DNA of 64,000 bases from an uncultured Pelagibacteraceae bacterium (GCA_902604305.1 CACKXS010000003.1:1-64000); one strand, 5' to 3'; positions 29,135 to 39,963 are shown, counted from the first letter of the stretch. Notes: a model not told the origin generated them from the sequence alone. A program made the numbers and translations.

Positions 29135-29491
29135 TTAAAAGTCCATCCCATTTTTTCTTAAAGTATCAGCCAATGTTTTTATTCGACCATGGTACTTATA
29201 AAAACCTCTATCAAAATAAACTTTTGTAATTTTTTTTTCCACAGCCTTTTTTGCTAGTTCCTCTGCAACTATTTCAGATAGTTCAGTTTTATTTTTTTTG
29301 TTTTTTGCTTTTATTAATTTATCTTTTGATGACGCTGACAATATTGTAATATTTTTATCATCATCTATTATTTGTGCACTTATATTTTTTGTAGATCTAG
29401 ACACACTCAATCTATATCTATCTTTTTTAGATACTTTTTTTAGTTTATTTTTAATTCTAAATTTTTTTCTTTGTTTGGAATTTAATTTCAT
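29135..29491 (-). CDS. rplR: 50S ribosomal protein L18
   Basis: 5S rRNA-binding protein of the central protuberance. The basic N-terminus ([17 protein letters not shown]) is followed by [17 protein letters not shown] and a C-terminal [14 protein letters not shown] segment, the family signature. 118 residues. The start codon overlaps the rplF stop by one base. Confidence 0.96.
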   Translation of the reverse strand: MKLNSKQRKKFRIKNKLKKVSKKDRYRLSVSRSTKNISAQIIDDDKNITILSASSKDKLIKAKNKKNKTELSEIVAEELAKKAVEKKITKVYFDRGFYKYHGRIKTLADTLRKNGMDF

Positions 29492-30030
29492 TATTTTTTC
29501 TTTCCTTCTTTTTTCAATATATATTGACCTTGTTCTTTTATACCTTTTCCTTTGTAAGGTTCAGGAGGTCTAAGGGATTTTATTTTAGATGCAATCATTC
29601 CAACTTCTTGCTTATCACTCCCACTTATTTTAATTATAGTCTGTTTTTCAACAGTTATTTTAACAGTATCAGGTATATCAAAATTAATATCATGACTAAA
29701 TCCAAGTTGCATATTTAGCTGTTTTCCTTTTAAGGATGCTCTATATCCAACACCGTTCAATTCTAAAGTCTTTATATAACCAATGTTTATACCGATTATT
29801 GCATTGTTTAATAAACTTCTATTCATTCCCCACAAACGTTTTGTATCTTGATTTAAGTTTTTTGGCTTTAATGAAACTGCTTTTCCTTCTTCAATTTTTA
29901 AATCAAAAGTATCTGTATCAATATTTAATGTCTTCTTACCTAGTGGTCCTTCGATATTTAATAAATTGCCATTTTGCACAACTTTAACTTTTTCTGGAAT
30001 CAAAACATTAATTTTACCAATTTTAGACAT
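29491..30030 (-). CDS. rplF: 50S ribosomal protein L6
   Basis: L6, near the factor-binding centre beside the sarcin-ricin loop. It has the two repeated L6 domains; the second ends with the conserved [11 protein letters not shown] motif, where the C-terminal RNA contact is made. 179 residues. Its start and stop both overlap the adjoining genes rpsH and rplR by single bases. Confidence 0.97.
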   Translation of the reverse strand: MSKIGKINVLIPEKVKVVQNGNLLNIEGPLGKKTLNIDTDTFDLKIEEGKAVSLKPKNLNQDTKRLWGMNRSLLNNAIIGINIGYIKTLELNGVGYRASLKGKQLNMQLGFSHDINFDIPDTVKITVEKQTIIKISGSDKQEVGMIASKIKSLRPPEPYKGKGIKEQGQYILKKEGKKK

Positions 30031-30425
30031 TAAAATACCTTACAAATTATTTCCCCACCGATTTTTTGTTTTCTTGCATCAATATCTGACATCACGCCTT
30101 TTGGGGTCGATACGATTGCAATACCCAATCCATTATTAATTTTTGGTAGACTTTCTGCGCTAGAAAATACTCTTCTACCTGGTTTTGATATTCGTTGAAT
30201 TGAACTAATTACAGGAGTTCCAGAATTATATTTTAATAATATTTCTAGAGTTGGCTTTTTTTCTTCAGAAGAAGTTTTGTAGTCAATTATATATCCTTCA
30301 TTTTTTAGAACATCTGCAATTTTAATCTTAAATTTTGAAGATGGTAATTCAACTTTTTTATGGTTTCTTAACTGCGAATTTTTAATTCTTGCTATCATAT
30401 CTCCTATTGGATCATTTAAACTCAT
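30030..30425 (-). CDS. rpsH: 30S ribosomal protein S8
   Basis: Primary 16S rRNA binder of the platform. Starts SLNDPIGDMIARIKN and ends with the GVMSDIDARKQKIGGEIICKV signature. 131 residues. In E. coli S8 represses the spc operon by binding an rRNA-like site in the L5 message; I could not confirm such a site by eye in rplE here. Ten bases follow rpsN. Confidence 0.97.
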   Translation of the reverse strand: MSLNDPIGDMIARIKNSQLRNHKKVELPSSKFKIKIADVLKNEGYIIDYKTSSEEKKPTLEILLKYNSGTPVISSIQRISKPGRRVFSSAESLPKINNGLGIAIVSTPKGVMSDIDARKQKIGGEIICKVF

Positions 30426-30435
30426 AATTTCCTTT

Positions 30436-30741
30436 CTACCAACTAGATTTCACCATGCCAGGAATTTTGCCTTCTAGTCCTAGCTTTCTTAACGCTATTC
30501 TTGATATTTTTAATTTTCTGTAAACACCATGCGGTCTACCTGTAATTTGGCATCTGTTCATTATTCTTACTTTAGAAGAATTTCTTGGAAGTTTAGATAA
30601 CTTTTGTTGAGCTTTAAATCTTTCTTCTAAAGACAATTTTTTATTCATCACGATTTCTTTTAGTTTTTTTCTTTTTGAATAATATTTATTAGATAATTTA
30701 ATTCTTTTGTTATTTTTATTTATTGAGCTCATTTTAGCCAT
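30436..30741 (-). CDS. rpsN: 30S ribosomal protein S14, zinc-independent form
   Basis: S14 of the head domain, 101 residues, the long type without the CxxC zinc motif. The C-terminal signature [18 protein letters not shown] and the [16 protein letters not shown] segment are clear. Overlaps rplE by one base. With zinc-free S14 the cell avoids one zinc demand per ribosome, though this form is common in proteobacteria. Confidence 0.97.
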   Translation of the reverse strand: MAKMSSINKNNKRIKLSNKYYSKRKKLKEIVMNKKLSLEERFKAQQKLSKLPRNSSKVRIMNRCQITGRPHGVYRKLKISRIALRKLGLEGKIPGMVKSSW

Positions 30742-31292
30742 TAATTACTCCTTTTGTTTACAAGTGGAAAATTAAACTTTTTTAGAAGTTCATAACTATC
30801 TTCCTTTTTTTTTGCTTTTATAACAATCGTAATATCCAATCCTCTAATTTTATCAACTTTGTCAAAGTTAACTTCAGGAAAAATTATATGCTCTTTAATT
30901 CCAAAAGTATAATTTCCAAATTTGTCAAATCCACTTAATGACAAGCCTCTGAAATCTTTTATTCTTGGTAAAGCTATGTTTACTAATCTATCAATAAATT
31001 CATACATTTTGTTTTTTCTTAAAGTAACTTTTAAACCTGCATTAGTATTTTTTCGAGTTTTAAAGTTTGAAATAGATTTTTTAAACTTTGTAATTATAGG
31101 TTTTTGTCCAGTAATAGCTGCTAAATCTTCCTGACTTGACTTAAGAATTTTTGAGTCATTTCCATCTATACCTAGTCCCATATTTAAAACAATTTTTTTT
31201 ATTTCAGGAACCATATAAAGATTTTTATAACCAAATTTTTCTTTTAAATTCGGTTTAATTTCTTTTGAAAATATTTCTTTTAATCTCGCCAT
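30741..31292 (-). CDS. rplE: 50S ribosomal protein L5
   Basis: 5S rRNA-binding protein that contacts P-site tRNA from the central protuberance. Conserved segments: [27 protein letters not shown], and [20 protein letters not shown] near the C-terminus. 183 residues. Two bases follow rplX. Confidence 0.97.
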   Translation of the reverse strand: MARLKEIFSKEIKPNLKEKFGYKNLYMVPEIKKIVLNMGLGIDGNDSKILKSSQEDLAAITGQKPIITKFKKSISNFKTRKNTNAGLKVTLRKNKMYEFIDRLVNIALPRIKDFRGLSLSGFDKFGNYTFGIKEHIIFPEVNFDKVDKIRGLDITIVIKAKKKEDSYELLKKFNFPLVNKRSN

Positions 31293-31294
31293 AA

Positions 31295-31540
31295 TTATTT
31301 CTTCTTCTCTTTAATATTAACTTTTTTTTCATTGAAAAATAAAAGATTTGAAATATTAACAAAATTTTCTTTATTAATTATTCCACCTTTTTTTTCTTTA
31401 GTTGTTTTAATATGTTTTTTTACCATATTAATTCCTTTGATTTTTGCTCTATTATTTTTTCTATCAATTTCTATAACTTCACCTTCTTTTTTTTTATCTT
31501 TTCCTGTTAAAATCTTTACTTTATCTCCTTTTTTAATCAT
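31295..31540 (-). CDS. rplX: 50S ribosomal protein L24
   Basis: Assembly-initiating large-subunit protein with a KOW motif at the N-terminus ([19 protein letters not shown]). It has only 81 residues against about 104 in E. coli, so the C-terminal region is shortened, in keeping with a compact genome; the conserved KGINMVKKH is intact. Two bases separate it from rplN. Confidence 0.94.
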   Translation of the reverse strand: MIKKGDKVKILTGKDKKKEGEVIEIDRKNNRAKIKGINMVKKHIKTTKEKKGGIINKENFVNISNLLFFNEKKVNIKEKKK

Positions 31541-31542
31541 AT

Positions 31543-31911
31543 TTAGAGTACCTCAGGTGCAAGTGATATTATTTTCATTTGTCCTCTTGTTCTTAGTTCT
31601 CTAGTAACCGGTCCAAAAATTCTTGTTCCAATAGGTTCGCCTTTATCGTCTGTTAATACTGCTGCATTATTATCAAACTTAACTTTTGATCCATCATTTC
31701 TATGAATCCCTTTTTTTACTCTTACTACTACAGCTTTATGAACAGATCCTTTTTTTACTTTACCTTTGGGTATAGCTTCTTTAACTGCTACTACTATTAT
31801 ATCGCCAATACTGGCATACCTTCTTTTAGATCCTCCAAGAACTTTAATACATTCAATTCTCTTCGCTCCAGTGTTGTCGGCAACTAATAGTTCTGTCTGT
31901 ACTTGAATCAT
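31543..31911 (-). CDS. rplN: 50S ribosomal protein L14
   Basis: L14 forms intersubunit bridges and binds the silencing factor RsfS. Begins [18 protein letters not shown], contains [20 protein letters not shown] and FDNNAAVL, ends ISLAPEVL. 122 residues, the canonical length. Overlaps rpsQ by four bases. Confidence 0.98.
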   Translation of the reverse strand: MIQVQTELLVADNTGAKRIECIKVLGGSKRRYASIGDIIVVAVKEAIPKGKVKKGSVHKAVVVRVKKGIHRNDGSKVKFDNNAAVLTDDKGEPIGTRIFGPVTRELRTRGQMKIISLAPEVL

Positions 31912-32144
31912 TTTATTTCTCCTAAAACTTCAAATTTTTTTGTTTTCGAATAAGGTTTGCATTCTATTATTGAAACTTTATCACCATTTTTATATTTGTT
32001 GTCTTTATCGTGAACGCTGTATTTTTTTTTAGACTTTATTACTTTTTTAAAAATAGGGTGCTGATATTTTCTTTCAACTACTACAGTAATTGTTTTATCA
32101 GGCTTATCACTAACTACGACTCCACTTAATATTTTTTTAGGCAT
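31908..32144 (-). CDS. rpsQ: 30S ribosomal protein S17
   Basis: Early-binding small-subunit protein with an OB fold. [20 protein letters not shown] is its opening; [25 protein letters not shown] carries the family signature across two stretches. 78 residues. Overlaps rpmC by eight bases and rplN by four. Confidence 0.97.
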   Translation of the reverse strand: MPKKILSGVVVSDKPDKTITVVVERKYQHPIFKKVIKSKKKYSVHDKDNKYKNGDKVSIIECKPYSKTKKFEVLGEIK

Positions 32145-32328
32145 TTTTCTCTTTTCTTAGCATTGTTTTTAATCTTGCTATAGATTTTTTTGCATCTTTA
32201 ACTTTTGTTGGACTTTTTACTTGTCCGTTTGCTTTTTGAAATCTAAAATTAAATAAATCTTTTTTCAATTTTTCTAAATTTTTTAAGATTTCAGTTTTTG
32301 TTAATTTTTTAGCTTCTTTTTTTTTCAT
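32137..32328 (-). CDS. rpmC: 50S ribosomal protein L29
   Basis: Two-helix protein at the polypeptide tunnel exit, next to the SRP and trigger factor docking site. [19 protein letters not shown] is the diagnostic region. 63 residues. One base separates it from the rplP stop; its end overlaps rpsQ by eight bases. Confidence 0.96.
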   Translation of the reverse strand: MKKKEAKKLTKTEILKNLEKLKKDLFNFRFQKANGQVKSPTKVKDAKKSIARLKTMLRKEKNA

Positions 32329-32329
32329 A

Positions 32330-32737
32330 TTATATTCTTCTAATAAATTTACATTTAATTGGTAATTTTGCTGAAGCCTTATAAAGTGCTTCTCTAGCTA
32401 CTTCTTCTGGAACACCATCAACCTCAAATAATATTCTTCCTGGTTTTACTCTACATGCCCAAAATTCGGGTGAACCTTTTCCTTTTCCCATTCTTACTTC
32501 CGTTGGTTTTTTTGAAACTGGGATATTTGGAAACATTCTTGTCCACACTCTTCCTTGTCTTTTCATATGTCTTGTTAATGCTACTCTAGCAGCTTCTATT
32601 TGTTTGCCTATTACTCTGTTTGGTTCGATCGCTTTTAAGCCATATGCACCATAATTCATTAAATTGCATCTTGAAGCATGCCCATGAATTCTTCCTTTAT
32701 GTGCTTTTCTATATTTTGATCTAACTGGCTGTAGCAT
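32330..32737 (-). CDS. rplP: 50S ribosomal protein L16
   Basis: L16 organises the A-site tRNA elbow region. Starts [16 protein letters not shown] and contains [19 protein letters not shown] and [18 protein letters not shown]. 135 residues, without notable extension. The arginine hydroxylated by YcfD in some bacteria lies in this region, but no hydroxylase is visible here. Confidence 0.97.
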   Translation of the reverse strand: MLQPVRSKYRKAHKGRIHGHASRCNLMNYGAYGLKAIEPNRVIGKQIEAARVALTRHMKRQGRVWTRMFPNIPVSKKPTEVRMGKGKGSPEFWACRVKPGRILFEVDGVPEEVAREALYKASAKLPIKCKFIRRI

Positions 32738-32739
32738 AA

Positions 32740-33399
32740 TTATTTTTTATTTGTTTCCTGACTAAATTCTCTTGTAAATATTTCACCTTTATAAATCCAA
32801 ACTTTAACTCCAATAATACCATAAGTAGTTAATGCCTCTGCTTCAGCATAATCAATATCTGCTCTTAGAGTGTGTGATGGTATACTTCCTTCTCTTAACC
32901 ATTCTGTTCTGGCTATCTCATTTCCTCCAAGTCTTCCGCTTACTGAAACTTTTATCCCTTTCGCACCCAACCTTAATGCTGATTGCATAGCTCTTTTCAT
33001 TGCTCTTCTATAAGAAATTCTTTTTACTAGCTGCTGCGCAATATTTTCTGCAACTAAATAACTGTTTGTTTCTGGCTTCTTAACTTCCTTGATATTTAAT
33101 ATGACTTCATTAGTTGTCAGAGCTGATAGTTTGCCTTTAATTTTTTCTATATCGCTGCCTTTTTTTCCAATTACAAAGCCAGGTCTTGAAGTATAAATTG
33201 TAACAAAGCATTTTTTAGAAGTTCTTTCTATCATTACCTTAGAAACACCAGAATTTATTACATTTTTTTTAATATATTCTCTTATTTTAAAGTCTTCGAT
33301 TAAATAGTTACCAAAGTCTTTTTTCTTTGCATACCATACAGAGTCCCAACCTCTGTTTATTCCTAATCTTAATCCAACTGGATTTACCTTTTGTCCCAT
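32740..33399 (-). CDS. rpsC: 30S ribosomal protein S3
   Basis: S3 of the mRNA entry tunnel, with an N-terminal KH domain ([15 protein letters not shown]) and the C-terminal [14 protein letters not shown] region that forms part of the helicase site. I start at ATG 33399, giving [13 protein letters not shown], the universal N-terminus, one base after rplV. An in-frame ATG at 33414 would add five residues and overlap rplV, and is less likely. Confidence 0.96.
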   Translation of the reverse strand: MGQKVNPVGLRLGINRGWDSVWYAKKKDFGNYLIEDFKIREYIKKNVINSGVSKVMIERTSKKCFVTIYTSRPGFVIGKKGSDIEKIKGKLSALTTNEVILNIKEVKKPETNSYLVAENIAQQLVKRISYRRAMKRAMQSALRLGAKGIKVSVSGRLGGNEIARTEWLREGSIPSHTLRADIDYAEAEALTTYGIIGVKVWIYKGEIFTREFSQETNKK

Positions 33400-33400
33400 G

Positions 33401-33796
33401 TTATTTTTTTGCAACCTTTTCTTTTTCTTTTAATTTTTCAGATAATATTATTGTTAAATTAGAATAAGGCTTCATAACTGGCGATGCTCTTCCTTTTGCT
33501 CTTGCTCTAAATCTTTTCATAACTATCTGTTTTCCACAATAAGCTTCCTTAATAAACAAATTATCTATATCGTATTGAAAATTGTTTTCTGCATTTGATA
33601 CTGCTGAAGAAATAGTTTTTTTAACATCATTTGAAATCCTTTTGTCAGAAAATAATAAATCTCTAATTGCAACGTCAACTTTTTTTCCAACAATTGATCT
33701 TAAAATAGGTTTAAGTTTTCTTGTGCTAGACCGTACATTTTTATTCACTGATCTAACGATCTTAGATTCTTGGCTTTTTTTATTTTTTTTTGCCAT
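33401..33796 (-). CDS. rplV: 50S ribosomal protein L22
   Basis: L22 lines the exit tunnel with its long beta hairpin; the tunnel-tip region is [18 protein letters not shown], where macrolide resistance mutations arise in other bacteria. 131 residues with a lysine- and serine-rich N-terminal extension of about 15 residues before the core. It follows rpsS by five bases. Confidence 0.95.
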   Translation of the reverse strand: MAKKNKKSQESKIVRSVNKNVRSSTRKLKPILRSIVGKKVDVAIRDLLFSDKRISNDVKKTISSAVSNAENNFQYDIDNLFIKEAYCGKQIVMKRFRARAKGRASPVMKPYSNLTIILSEKLKEKEKVAKK

Positions 33797-33801
33797 AATA
33801 A

Positions 33802-34113
33802 TTATTTTTTATCATCCTTTGCTGCGCTGGATTCTTCTTTGGCTGCTTTTTTGTCAGCAGGTGTGTGTCCAGCAAATTGTCTTGTAGGAGCAAATTCACC
33901 TAGTTTATGTCCCACCATATCTTCAGAGACTGTTATAGGTATAAATTTTTTTCCATTATAAATTAAAAAACTTACTCCAATAAAATCTGGAATAATAGTC
34001 GATTTTCTAGACCAAGTTTTAATTGGTTTTTTATTTGGATTATTTTTTTGATTATCAACTTTTTTTATCAAGCTTTCCTCAACAAATGGTCCTTTCCAAA
34101 CTGATCTAGCCAT
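33802..34113 (-). CDS. rpsS: 30S ribosomal protein S19
   Basis: S19 of the 30S head, bridging to S13. [14 protein letters not shown] opens it; the signature [16 protein letters not shown] is near residue 75. 103 residues, ten or so more than E. coli because of a charged C-terminal tail rich in Lys, Glu and Ala. Two bases separate it from rplB. Confidence 0.96.
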   Translation of the reverse strand: MARSVWKGPFVEESLIKKVDNQKNNPNKKPIKTWSRKSTIIPDFIGVSFLIYNGKKFIPITVSEDMVGHKLGEFAPTRQFAGHTPADKKAAKEESSAAKDDKK

Positions 34114-34115
34114 AA

Positions 34116-34946
34116 CTATTTCCTTTTTTTCCTTCTTCTAACAATAAATTTATCTGTTCTTTTGTTGTCTCTAGTTTTTAATCCTTTTGCTGATTGTCCT
34201 GTAGGTGATACAGGATGCCTACCACCAGCTGACTTACCTTCTCCTCCACCATGTGGGTGATCAACTGGATTTTTTACAACGCCTCTTGTGTGAGGTCTTC
34301 TACCAAGCCATCTTGACCTTCCGGCTTTTCCAATTTTGATGTTTTTTTGGTCAGGGTTAGAGAGAACACCAATTGTTGCCATAGATCTTGAATCAATTTT
34401 TCTAACTTCACCTGAAGACATTTTAATTAATGAATAATTTCCATCTATTCCCGAAATAGTAACTGAGGTTCCAGCAGATCTAGCAATTTTCCCTCCTGCA
34501 CCGGGTATTAGTTCTACATTATGAACATTTATACCAACAGGTATATCTTTTAGAGGCATGCAATTACCTATTTTAATTTCAACATTTGAACCATTTTCAA
34601 CTTTATCTCCGGCTTTAATATTTTGTGGTGCTAAATAGTAGAATTTTTGACCATCATCAAATTTGACTAACATTATGTAGCAAGATCTATTAGGATCATA
34701 TTCTAATCTTTCAACTTCACCCTTCATGTTGAATTTTTTTCTATAGAAATCAATATGTCTATATCTTTGCTTATGTCCACCACCATGGTTTCTTGAAGTT
34801 ATTCTGCCGTTATTATTTCGTCCTTTAGAAGAGTAGTTGTTTGAGGTAAGAGGTTTGTGTGGTTTTCCTTTCCATAACTCAGTCCTATCAACTAAAATTG
34901 TTCCTCTTGTTGATTTTGTGTATGGTTTAAAAGTTTTTAGTGCCAT
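34116..34946 (-). CDS. rplB: 50S ribosomal protein L2
   Basis: L2 is needed for subunit joining and sits close to the peptidyl transferase centre. The C-terminal [13 protein letters not shown] loop holds the histidine implicated in activity. [18 protein letters not shown] and [15 protein letters not shown] are further signatures. 276 residues, full length. One base separates it from rplW. Confidence 0.98.
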   Translation of the reverse strand: MALKTFKPYTKSTRGTILVDRTELWKGKPHKPLTSNNYSSKGRNNNGRITSRNHGGGHKQRYRHIDFYRKKFNMKGEVERLEYDPNRSCYIMLVKFDDGQKFYYLAPQNIKAGDKVENGSNVEIKIGNCMPLKDIPVGINVHNVELIPGAGGKIARSAGTSVTISGIDGNYSLIKMSSGEVRKIDSRSMATIGVLSNPDQKNIKIGKAGRSRWLGRRPHTRGVVKNPVDHPHGGGEGKSAGGRHPVSPTGQSAKGLKTRDNKRTDKFIVRRRKKRK

Positions 34947-34947
34947 T

Positions 34948-35238
34948 TTATATTCCCGATGTTAGATCAATATTTTGACCTTTTTTAATTGTTACTATTG
35001 CCTTTTTATATCCAGGTATCTTTTTCTTTCCTCTATTTGTAGTTTTAATTCTTGTTTTTTTGTTAACTATATTAATTTTAGTAACATTAACTTTAAAAAT
35101 TTTTTCAATATTTTTTTTTAAATTAATTTTGTTTGCTTTATTTGGAACCTTAAAAATAATTTTATTTTGCTCTGATAAATTAGTAGACTTTTCAGTAATA
35201 TGAGGTGAAATAATTTTATCAAATAAATGAATCTTCAT
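34948..35238 (-). CDS. rplW: 50S ribosomal protein L23
   Basis: L23 at the tunnel exit, the docking site for trigger factor and SRP. SPHITEKSTNLSEQNKIIF is the N-terminal signature, and the extended loop with RIKTTNRGKKKIPGYKKA reaches the tunnel. 96 residues. Overlaps rplD by four bases. Confidence 0.96.
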   Translation of the reverse strand: MKIHLFDKIISPHITEKSTNLSEQNKIIFKVPNKANKINLKKNIEKIFKVNVTKINIVNKKTRIKTTNRGKKKIPGYKKAIVTIKKGQNIDLTSGI

Positions 35239-35861
35239 TTTATATATCTCTTTTCTAATTCTTTGATTGAGCTCTCTGTAAAAATTAATTTTTTATGTTT
35301 AACAATATCAAAAGCACTAAAATGATTTATATCTGTAGATTTAACATTAGGTATATTTTTAATTGATTTTTCTATTTTTTCTTTAGAATTTTTATCTAAT
35401 ATAATTAGTGAATTTTTTGCATCGAATTTGATTAGTATATTGTTCATTTCTTTTGTTTTTTTAATTTCTTTATTAAAATCATTAAATACTAATAAATTTT
35501 TTAAATTATTTTTTTCTACAATAAGAGATGCTATACTTAATTTTTTTTCACTTTTATTTAGTTTTCTGACTTTATATTTAGTTTCACCTTTTGGTCCATG
35601 AGCAACACCACCACCAACAAATATTGGTGCTTTTCTGCTAGCGTGTCTAGCATTTCCTGTTCCTTTTTGAGCGTATATTTTAGACGTAGAGCCAATTATT
35701 TCATTTTTTTGCTTTGTTTTAGCTTTTCTACCTTTGTAATTTGCGTTGGTTTTGTAAAGAACGTTGCTAACTAATTGTATGTTTACTTTAGTTGAAAAAA
35801 TTTTGTCTGTAACTTCAAGAGAATCTTTTTTTCCATCTAATGATATTTTTTCTAATTTCAT
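35235..35861 (-). CDS. rplD: 50S ribosomal protein L4
   Basis: L4 lines the exit tunnel opposite L22. The tunnel loop is KIYAQKGTGNARHASRKAPIF in part, with GGGVAHGPK following. 208 residues. In E. coli L4 represses the S10 operon by transcription and translation control of the leader; the rpsJ leader here is only three bases after fusA, so that type of leader control has no room at this junction. Confidence 0.96.
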   Translation of the reverse strand: MKLEKISLDGKKDSLEVTDKIFSTKVNIQLVSNVLYKTNANYKGRKAKTKQKNEIIGSTSKIYAQKGTGNARHASRKAPIFVGGGVAHGPKGETKYKVRKLNKSEKKLSIASLIVEKNNLKNLLVFNDFNKEIKKTKEMNNILIKFDAKNSLIILDKNSKEKIEKSIKNIPNVKSTDINHFSAFDIVKHKKLIFTESSIKELEKRYIK

Positions 35862-35862
35862 A

Positions 35863-36573
35863 TTATTTTTTCTTTTTCTCTGGTATTTTTTTAATTCTTT
35901 CTATTTCAGCAATTTTTTCGTTCATGGTTAGTTTTCTTATATTTTTTACTGACTTTTTAACAATTACTTCTGTATTTTTAGAACCTGGTATTGATCCTTT
36001 TAAGTAAAGTAAATTATTTTCGTTATCCGATTTTATAACTTCGATATTTTGCATTGTTCTTAATCTATGACCCATATGACCAGCCATTTTCTTATTTTTA
36101 AAAACCTTGCCTGGATCTTGATTTTGACCAGTAGATCCGTGTGCTCTGTGTGAAACAGAAACACCATGGGATGCTCGTAAACCTGAAAAGTTATGTCTTT
36201 TCATTGCTCCAGCAAATCCTTTTCCTATTGTAGTTGATCTTATATCTACAAATTTTACATCTTTAAAAATTTCTAAACCTAATTCATTGCCTTCTTTATA
36301 ATTATCTAAATTTTCAACTCTAAATTCCTTTAGCTTTTTTTTTGGTTCAGTATTTTTTTTTGTAAAATAACCTTTCATCGCTTTAGAAAGTTTAGAGTTT
36401 TTAATTTTGCCAAACCCTATTTGTACAGCTTTATAGCCTCTTTTTTCTTCATTTATTACTTCTATAATTCTTCCCTTTTCCATTTTTATAACTGTTACAG
36501 GAACTGATTGACCAGTTTTATAAAACTCTCTCGTCATTCCGATTTTTTTTCCTATTAAAGCAATATTGTTCAT
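35863..36573 (-). CDS. rplC: 50S ribosomal protein L3
   Basis: Early assembly protein whose loop approaches the peptidyl transferase centre. GLIGKKIGMTREF-like start (ALIGKKIGMTREFY), then GFAGAMKRHNFSG and SHRAHGSTGQNQDPGKVFK. 236 residues with a lysine-rich C-terminal tail. The conserved glutamine in TGQNQDPG is the residue methylated by PrmB elsewhere. Confidence 0.97.
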   Translation of the reverse strand: MNNIALIGKKIGMTREFYKTGQSVPVTVIKMEKGRIIEVINEEKRGYKAVQIGFGKIKNSKLSKAMKGYFTKKNTEPKKKLKEFRVENLDNYKEGNELGLEIFKDVKFVDIRSTTIGKGFAGAMKRHNFSGLRASHGVSVSHRAHGSTGQNQDPGKVFKNKKMAGHMGHRLRTMQNIEVIKSDNENNLLYLKGSIPGSKNTEVIVKKSVKNIRKLTMNEKIAEIERIKKIPEKKKK

Positions 36574-36579
36574 AATAAT

Positions 36580-36888
36580 TTAAATTTTAATTTCCACATC
36601 AACTCCTGAAGCTAAATCTAACTTCATTAAAGCTTCAACTGTTTGTGGTGTTGGTTCAATAATATCTATTAATCTTTTGTGCGTTCTAGTTTCGAATTGT
36701 TCTCTACTCTTTTTATCAATATGAGGTGATCTCAAAACTGTATATTTTTCAATTTTTGTTGGTAAAGGAATGGGTCCTTTAATATTAGCACCAGTTCTTT
36801 TTACTGTATTTACTATTTCTTCAGTAGATAGATCTAAAATTTTATTATCGTATGCTCTTAATTTAATTCTAATGTTTTGTTTGTCCAT
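36580..36888 (-). CDS. rpsJ: 30S ribosomal protein S10
   Basis: S10 of the 30S head, also the NusE antitermination factor. [14 protein letters not shown] at the start, [19 protein letters not shown] and [12 protein letters not shown] follow. 102 residues. It lies only three bases after fusA, so the str and S10 operons are physically joined and tuf, which stands here in many proteobacteria, is absent from this junction. Confidence 0.98.
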   Translation of the reverse strand: MDKQNIRIKLRAYDNKILDLSTEEIVNTVKRTGANIKGPIPLPTKIEKYTVLRSPHIDKKSREQFETRTHKRLIDIIEPTPQTVEALMKLDLASGVDVEIKI

Positions 36889-36891
36889 AAT

Positions 36892-38970
36892 TTAACCTGC
36901 TATTTTTTTTGTTACATCGTCTTGTACATTTTGTGGGACCTTAGAATAATGATCAAAAAACATAGAATATTGAGCTCTGCCTTGAGACATTGATCTCAAA
37001 TTATTAATATAACCAAACATGTTTGCTAGAGGAACCATAGCTGTAATAACTGTCGCATTACCACGTTGTTCCTGAGTATTAATTTGTCCTCTTCTGCTAT
37101 TTAAATCTCCTATTACATCTCCCATATAATCTTCGGGTGTAACAACCTCAACTCTCATTATTGGTTCTAAAAGTTTTAATGTTCCTCTTGTACATGCTTC
37201 TTTAAAACAAGCACGTGATGCTAATTCAAAAGCTAAAACACTTGAGTCTACATCGTGATGCAAACCATCTAATATTGTTACCTTATAGTCTATCATTGGA
37301 AAACCAGCTAATATTCCACCGTCAGCAATTGTTTCTATTCCTTTTTCGACACCTGGTATAAATTCTTTAGGTATAGCTCCACCTTTAATTTTACTTTCAA
37401 CTTCACGCCCTTTACCAGGTTCTAATGGCTCTACTAATAGTTTAACTCTTGCAAACTGTCCAGCGCCTCCGCTTTGTTTTTTATGAGTGTAATCAAATTC
37501 AGTGGCATTTTGAAGTGTCTCCCTATAAGCTACTTGAGGAGCTCCTACGTTTGCTTCAACTTTAAATTCTCTTTTCATTCTATCAACAATAATATCTAAA
37601 TGAAGCTCACCCATTCCTTTAATTATAGTTTGGCCAGATTCTTCATCTGAAGTTACTCTAAATGATGGATCTTCTTTAGCTAGTCTTCCTAAAGCTTCAC
37701 CCATTTTTTCTTGATCAGCTTTAGTTTTAGGTTCAACAGCAATTTCAATTACTGGATCTGGAAATTCCATAGGCTCCAATAAAACAGGATTATCTTCATC
37801 ACACAAAGTATGACCAGTGATAGTGTATTTTAGCCCTGCTAGAGCAACTATATCTCCAGCATTAGCCTCCTTTATATCTTCTCTTGAGTTTGCATGCATT
37901 AAAAGCATTCTTCCAACTCTCTCTTCTTTTTCTTTTGAGGAATTATATATGCCGGTACCAGTTTTAATTGTACCTGAATAAATTCTTATGAAAGTTAGTG
38001 AACCAACAAATGGATCATTTGCTACTTTAAAGGCTAAAGCTGAAAAACCTGCATTATCTTCAAATTTCATTTCTAATTCATCATCTGATCCTGGTTTAGT
38101 ACCTTTAATAGATCCTATATCCACTGGACTTGGTAAATAATTTACAACTGCATCTAATAAAGGTTGAACTCCTTTATTTTTAAAAGCTGAACCTGTAGTT
38201 ATTGGTACAAAACTAAAATTTAAACATCCTTTTCTAATACATTTAATTAAATCTGACTCTTGGATTTCTTCACCATTTAAGTATTTTTCCATAAGTTTTT
38301 CGTCTTGCTCGACGGCCATTTCAACTAATTCTGTTCTATATTTTTGAGAAATTTCTTTAAGATCTTCTGGAATTTCTTTGTATTCCCACTCAGCACCTAA
38401 TGCTTCATTTTTCCAAACTTGTGCTTTCATTTTTACTAAATCAACTACTCCAGATAAGGAAGCTTCTATTCCAATAGGAACTTGTAAAACCATTGGCTTA
38501 GCACCAAGTCTATCCTTAATCATATCTACACATCTAAAAAAGTCAGCTCCTGTTCTATCAAGTTTATTCACAAAGCAAATTCTTGGAACTTTATACTTAT
38601 CTGCTTGTCTCCAAACAGTTTCTGATTGTGGTTCAACACCAGCAACTCCATCAAAAACTGCAACCGCTCCATCTAAAACTTTTAATGATCTTTCAACTTC
38701 AATGGTAAAGTCTACGTGACCGGGTGTATCTATAATATTAATTCTGTGATCTCTCCAAAAACAAGTTGTTGCAGCTGAAGTAATTGTAATACCTCTTTCT
38801 TGTTCTTGCTCCATCCAGTCCATAGTCGCAGCTCCATCATGGACTTCTCCAATTTTGTGACTTTTTCCTGTGTAATATAAAACTCTTTCTGTTGTAGTGG
38901 TTTTACCAGCATCAATGTGAGCCATAATTCCAATATTTCTATATTTATCTAAAGTATGAGTTCTAGGCAT
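36892..38970 (-). CDS. fusA: Elongation factor G
   Basis: GTPase that drives translocation and, with RRF, ribosome recycling. G1 motif AHIDAGKT at 17-24, switch [10 protein letters not shown], and NKLDRTGAD are intact; domains II to V follow, ending with the C-terminal [16 protein letters not shown] segment. 692 residues, the normal size. Six bases after rpsG in the str operon. Confidence 0.98.
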   Translation of the reverse strand: MPRTHTLDKYRNIGIMAHIDAGKTTTTERVLYYTGKSHKIGEVHDGAATMDWMEQEQERGITITSAATTCFWRDHRINIIDTPGHVDFTIEVERSLKVLDGAVAVFDGVAGVEPQSETVWRQADKYKVPRICFVNKLDRTGADFFRCVDMIKDRLGAKPMVLQVPIGIEASLSGVVDLVKMKAQVWKNEALGAEWEYKEIPEDLKEISQKYRTELVEMAVEQDEKLMEKYLNGEEIQESDLIKCIRKGCLNFSFVPITTGSAFKNKGVQPLLDAVVNYLPSPVDIGSIKGTKPGSDDELEMKFEDNAGFSALAFKVANDPFVGSLTFIRIYSGTIKTGTGIYNSSKEKEERVGRMLLMHANSREDIKEANAGDIVALAGLKYTITGHTLCDEDNPVLLEPMEFPDPVIEIAVEPKTKADQEKMGEALGRLAKEDPSFRVTSDEESGQTIIKGMGELHLDIIVDRMKREFKVEANVGAPQVAYRETLQNATEFDYTHKKQSGGAGQFARVKLLVEPLEPGKGREVESKIKGGAIPKEFIPGVEKGIETIADGGILAGFPMIDYKVTILDGLHHDVDSSVLAFELASRACFKEACTRGTLKLLEPIMRVEVVTPEDYMGDVIGDLNSRRGQINTQEQRGNATVITAMVPLANMFGYINNLRSMSQGRAQYSMFFDHYSKVPQNVQDDVTKKIAG

Positions 38971-38976
38971 AATTTT

Positions 38977-39447
38977 TTACCATCTAAAATGTGCAAAAGC
39001 TTTGTTTGACTCTGCCATTTTATGGGTATCCTCTTTTTTTTTAATAGCTGATCCTTTATTTTGGTAAGCATCATAAATTTCATTAAAAATTTTATCAGAC
39101 ATATTTTTATCTTTTCTTTTTCTTGATGCGTCTATTAACCATCTTAAGGCAAGAGCTTGTGATCTTTTTGCCTTAACTTCAACTGGTACTTGATAAGTAG
39201 CTCCACCAACTCTTCTAGATCTAACTTCTACAGTAGGTCTAATGTTGTTTATTGCTGTATTAAATATTTCTATTGGTTCATCTTTAGATTTAGATTTAAT
39301 TTTATCGATAGCATCATAGATAATTTTTTCTGCTACAGTTTTTTTTCCATCATACATTATAGAATTAATCAATTTTGGAATGATCAAAGACTTGTATCTT
39401 GGATCAACAATTGGAATTTTTTTTGGTGCTTTTCTTTTTCTTGACAT
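38977..39447 (-). CDS. rpsG: 30S ribosomal protein S7
   Basis: Nucleates assembly of the 30S head and sits at the E site. DPRYKSLIIPKLINSIMYDGKK is represented near the start, and VRSRRVGGATYQVPVEV is the signature. 156 residues. In E. coli S7 represses its own message at the rpsL-rpsG junction; here that spacer is only eight bases, so such control would need another site. Confidence 0.97.
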   Translation of the reverse strand: MSRKRKAPKKIPIVDPRYKSLIIPKLINSIMYDGKKTVAEKIIYDAIDKIKSKSKDEPIEIFNTAINNIRPTVEVRSRRVGGATYQVPVEVKAKRSQALALRWLIDASRKRKDKNMSDKIFNEIYDAYQNKGSAIKKKEDTHKMAESNKAFAHFRW

Positions 39448-39455
39448 GATTATTT

Positions 39456-39827
39456 TTATTTTCCTTTTTTTGCACCGTACTTAGATCTTTGTTGTTTTCT
39501 TGCGGTTACTCCTTGAGTATCTAGATTACCTCTTAAAATATGATATCTCACTCCTGGTAAATCTTTTACCCTTCCTCCTCTAATTAAAACAACTGAGTGT
39601 TCTTGTAAATTATGTCCTTCGCCAGGAATATAAGAAGTAACTTCATGACCATTAGAAAGTCTAACTCTTGCAACTTTTCTTAAAGCAGAATTTGGTTTTT
39701 TAGGAGTTGTTGTATAAACTTTTACACAAACACCTCTTTTCTGAGGTGATTTTTCTAAAGCAGGAACTTTGTCCCTTGCTTTTTGTTTGACACGTTTATT
39801 TTTTAACAACTGGTTTATTGTTGGCAT
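39456..39827 (-). CDS. rpsL: 30S ribosomal protein S12
   Basis: Decoding-centre protein. Signature [18 protein letters not shown] and [18 protein letters not shown]; the lysines at which streptomycin resistance arises appear as wild-type (TPKKPNS and [11 protein letters not shown]). 123 residues. First gene of the str operon, preceded by a 152-base gap that contains a promoter, a hairpin and the end of rpoC. Confidence 0.98.
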   Translation of the reverse strand: MPTINQLLKNKRVKQKARDKVPALEKSPQKRGVCVKVYTTTPKKPNSALRKVARVRLSNGHEVTSYIPGEGHNLQEHSVVLIRGGRVKDLPGVRYHILRGNLDTQGVTARKQQRSKYGAKKGK

Positions 39828-39882
39828 TATATATTCCTTTAATTTTTTGATGAAATTAGCTCAGGTTTTCATTGGCAGCGTT

Positions 39883-39898
39883 TAGTACTGAAGTACTA
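39883..39898 (-). promoter_or_regulatory. Hairpin in the rpsL leader
   Basis: A perfect inverted repeat, TAGTACT-GA-AGTACTA on the plus strand, lies between the candidate rpsL promoter and the rpsL start. In the transcript it would fold into a short stem closed by a C(UUCA)G loop about 55 bases before the start codon. It could be a binding or processing site; there is no U tract, so it does not look like a terminator. Confidence 0.4.
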
Positions 39899-39922
39899 CA
39901 TTCCAACCAAAAAATTATCGCC

Positions 39923-39950
39923 AAAATACTATAGAAATGCTGTTTGTCAA
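39923..39950 (-). promoter_or_regulatory. Candidate sigma-70 promoter of the str operon
   Basis: On the minus strand TTGACA (39950-39945) and TATTTT (39928-39923) are spaced by 16 bases. Transcription would begin near 39915, giving rpsL a leader of roughly 90 bases. The position between rpoC and rpsL fits an internal promoter that lets the str, S10 and spc genes be expressed apart from rpoBC. Confidence 0.6.
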
Positions 39951-39963
39951 ATTAAATTGCTTT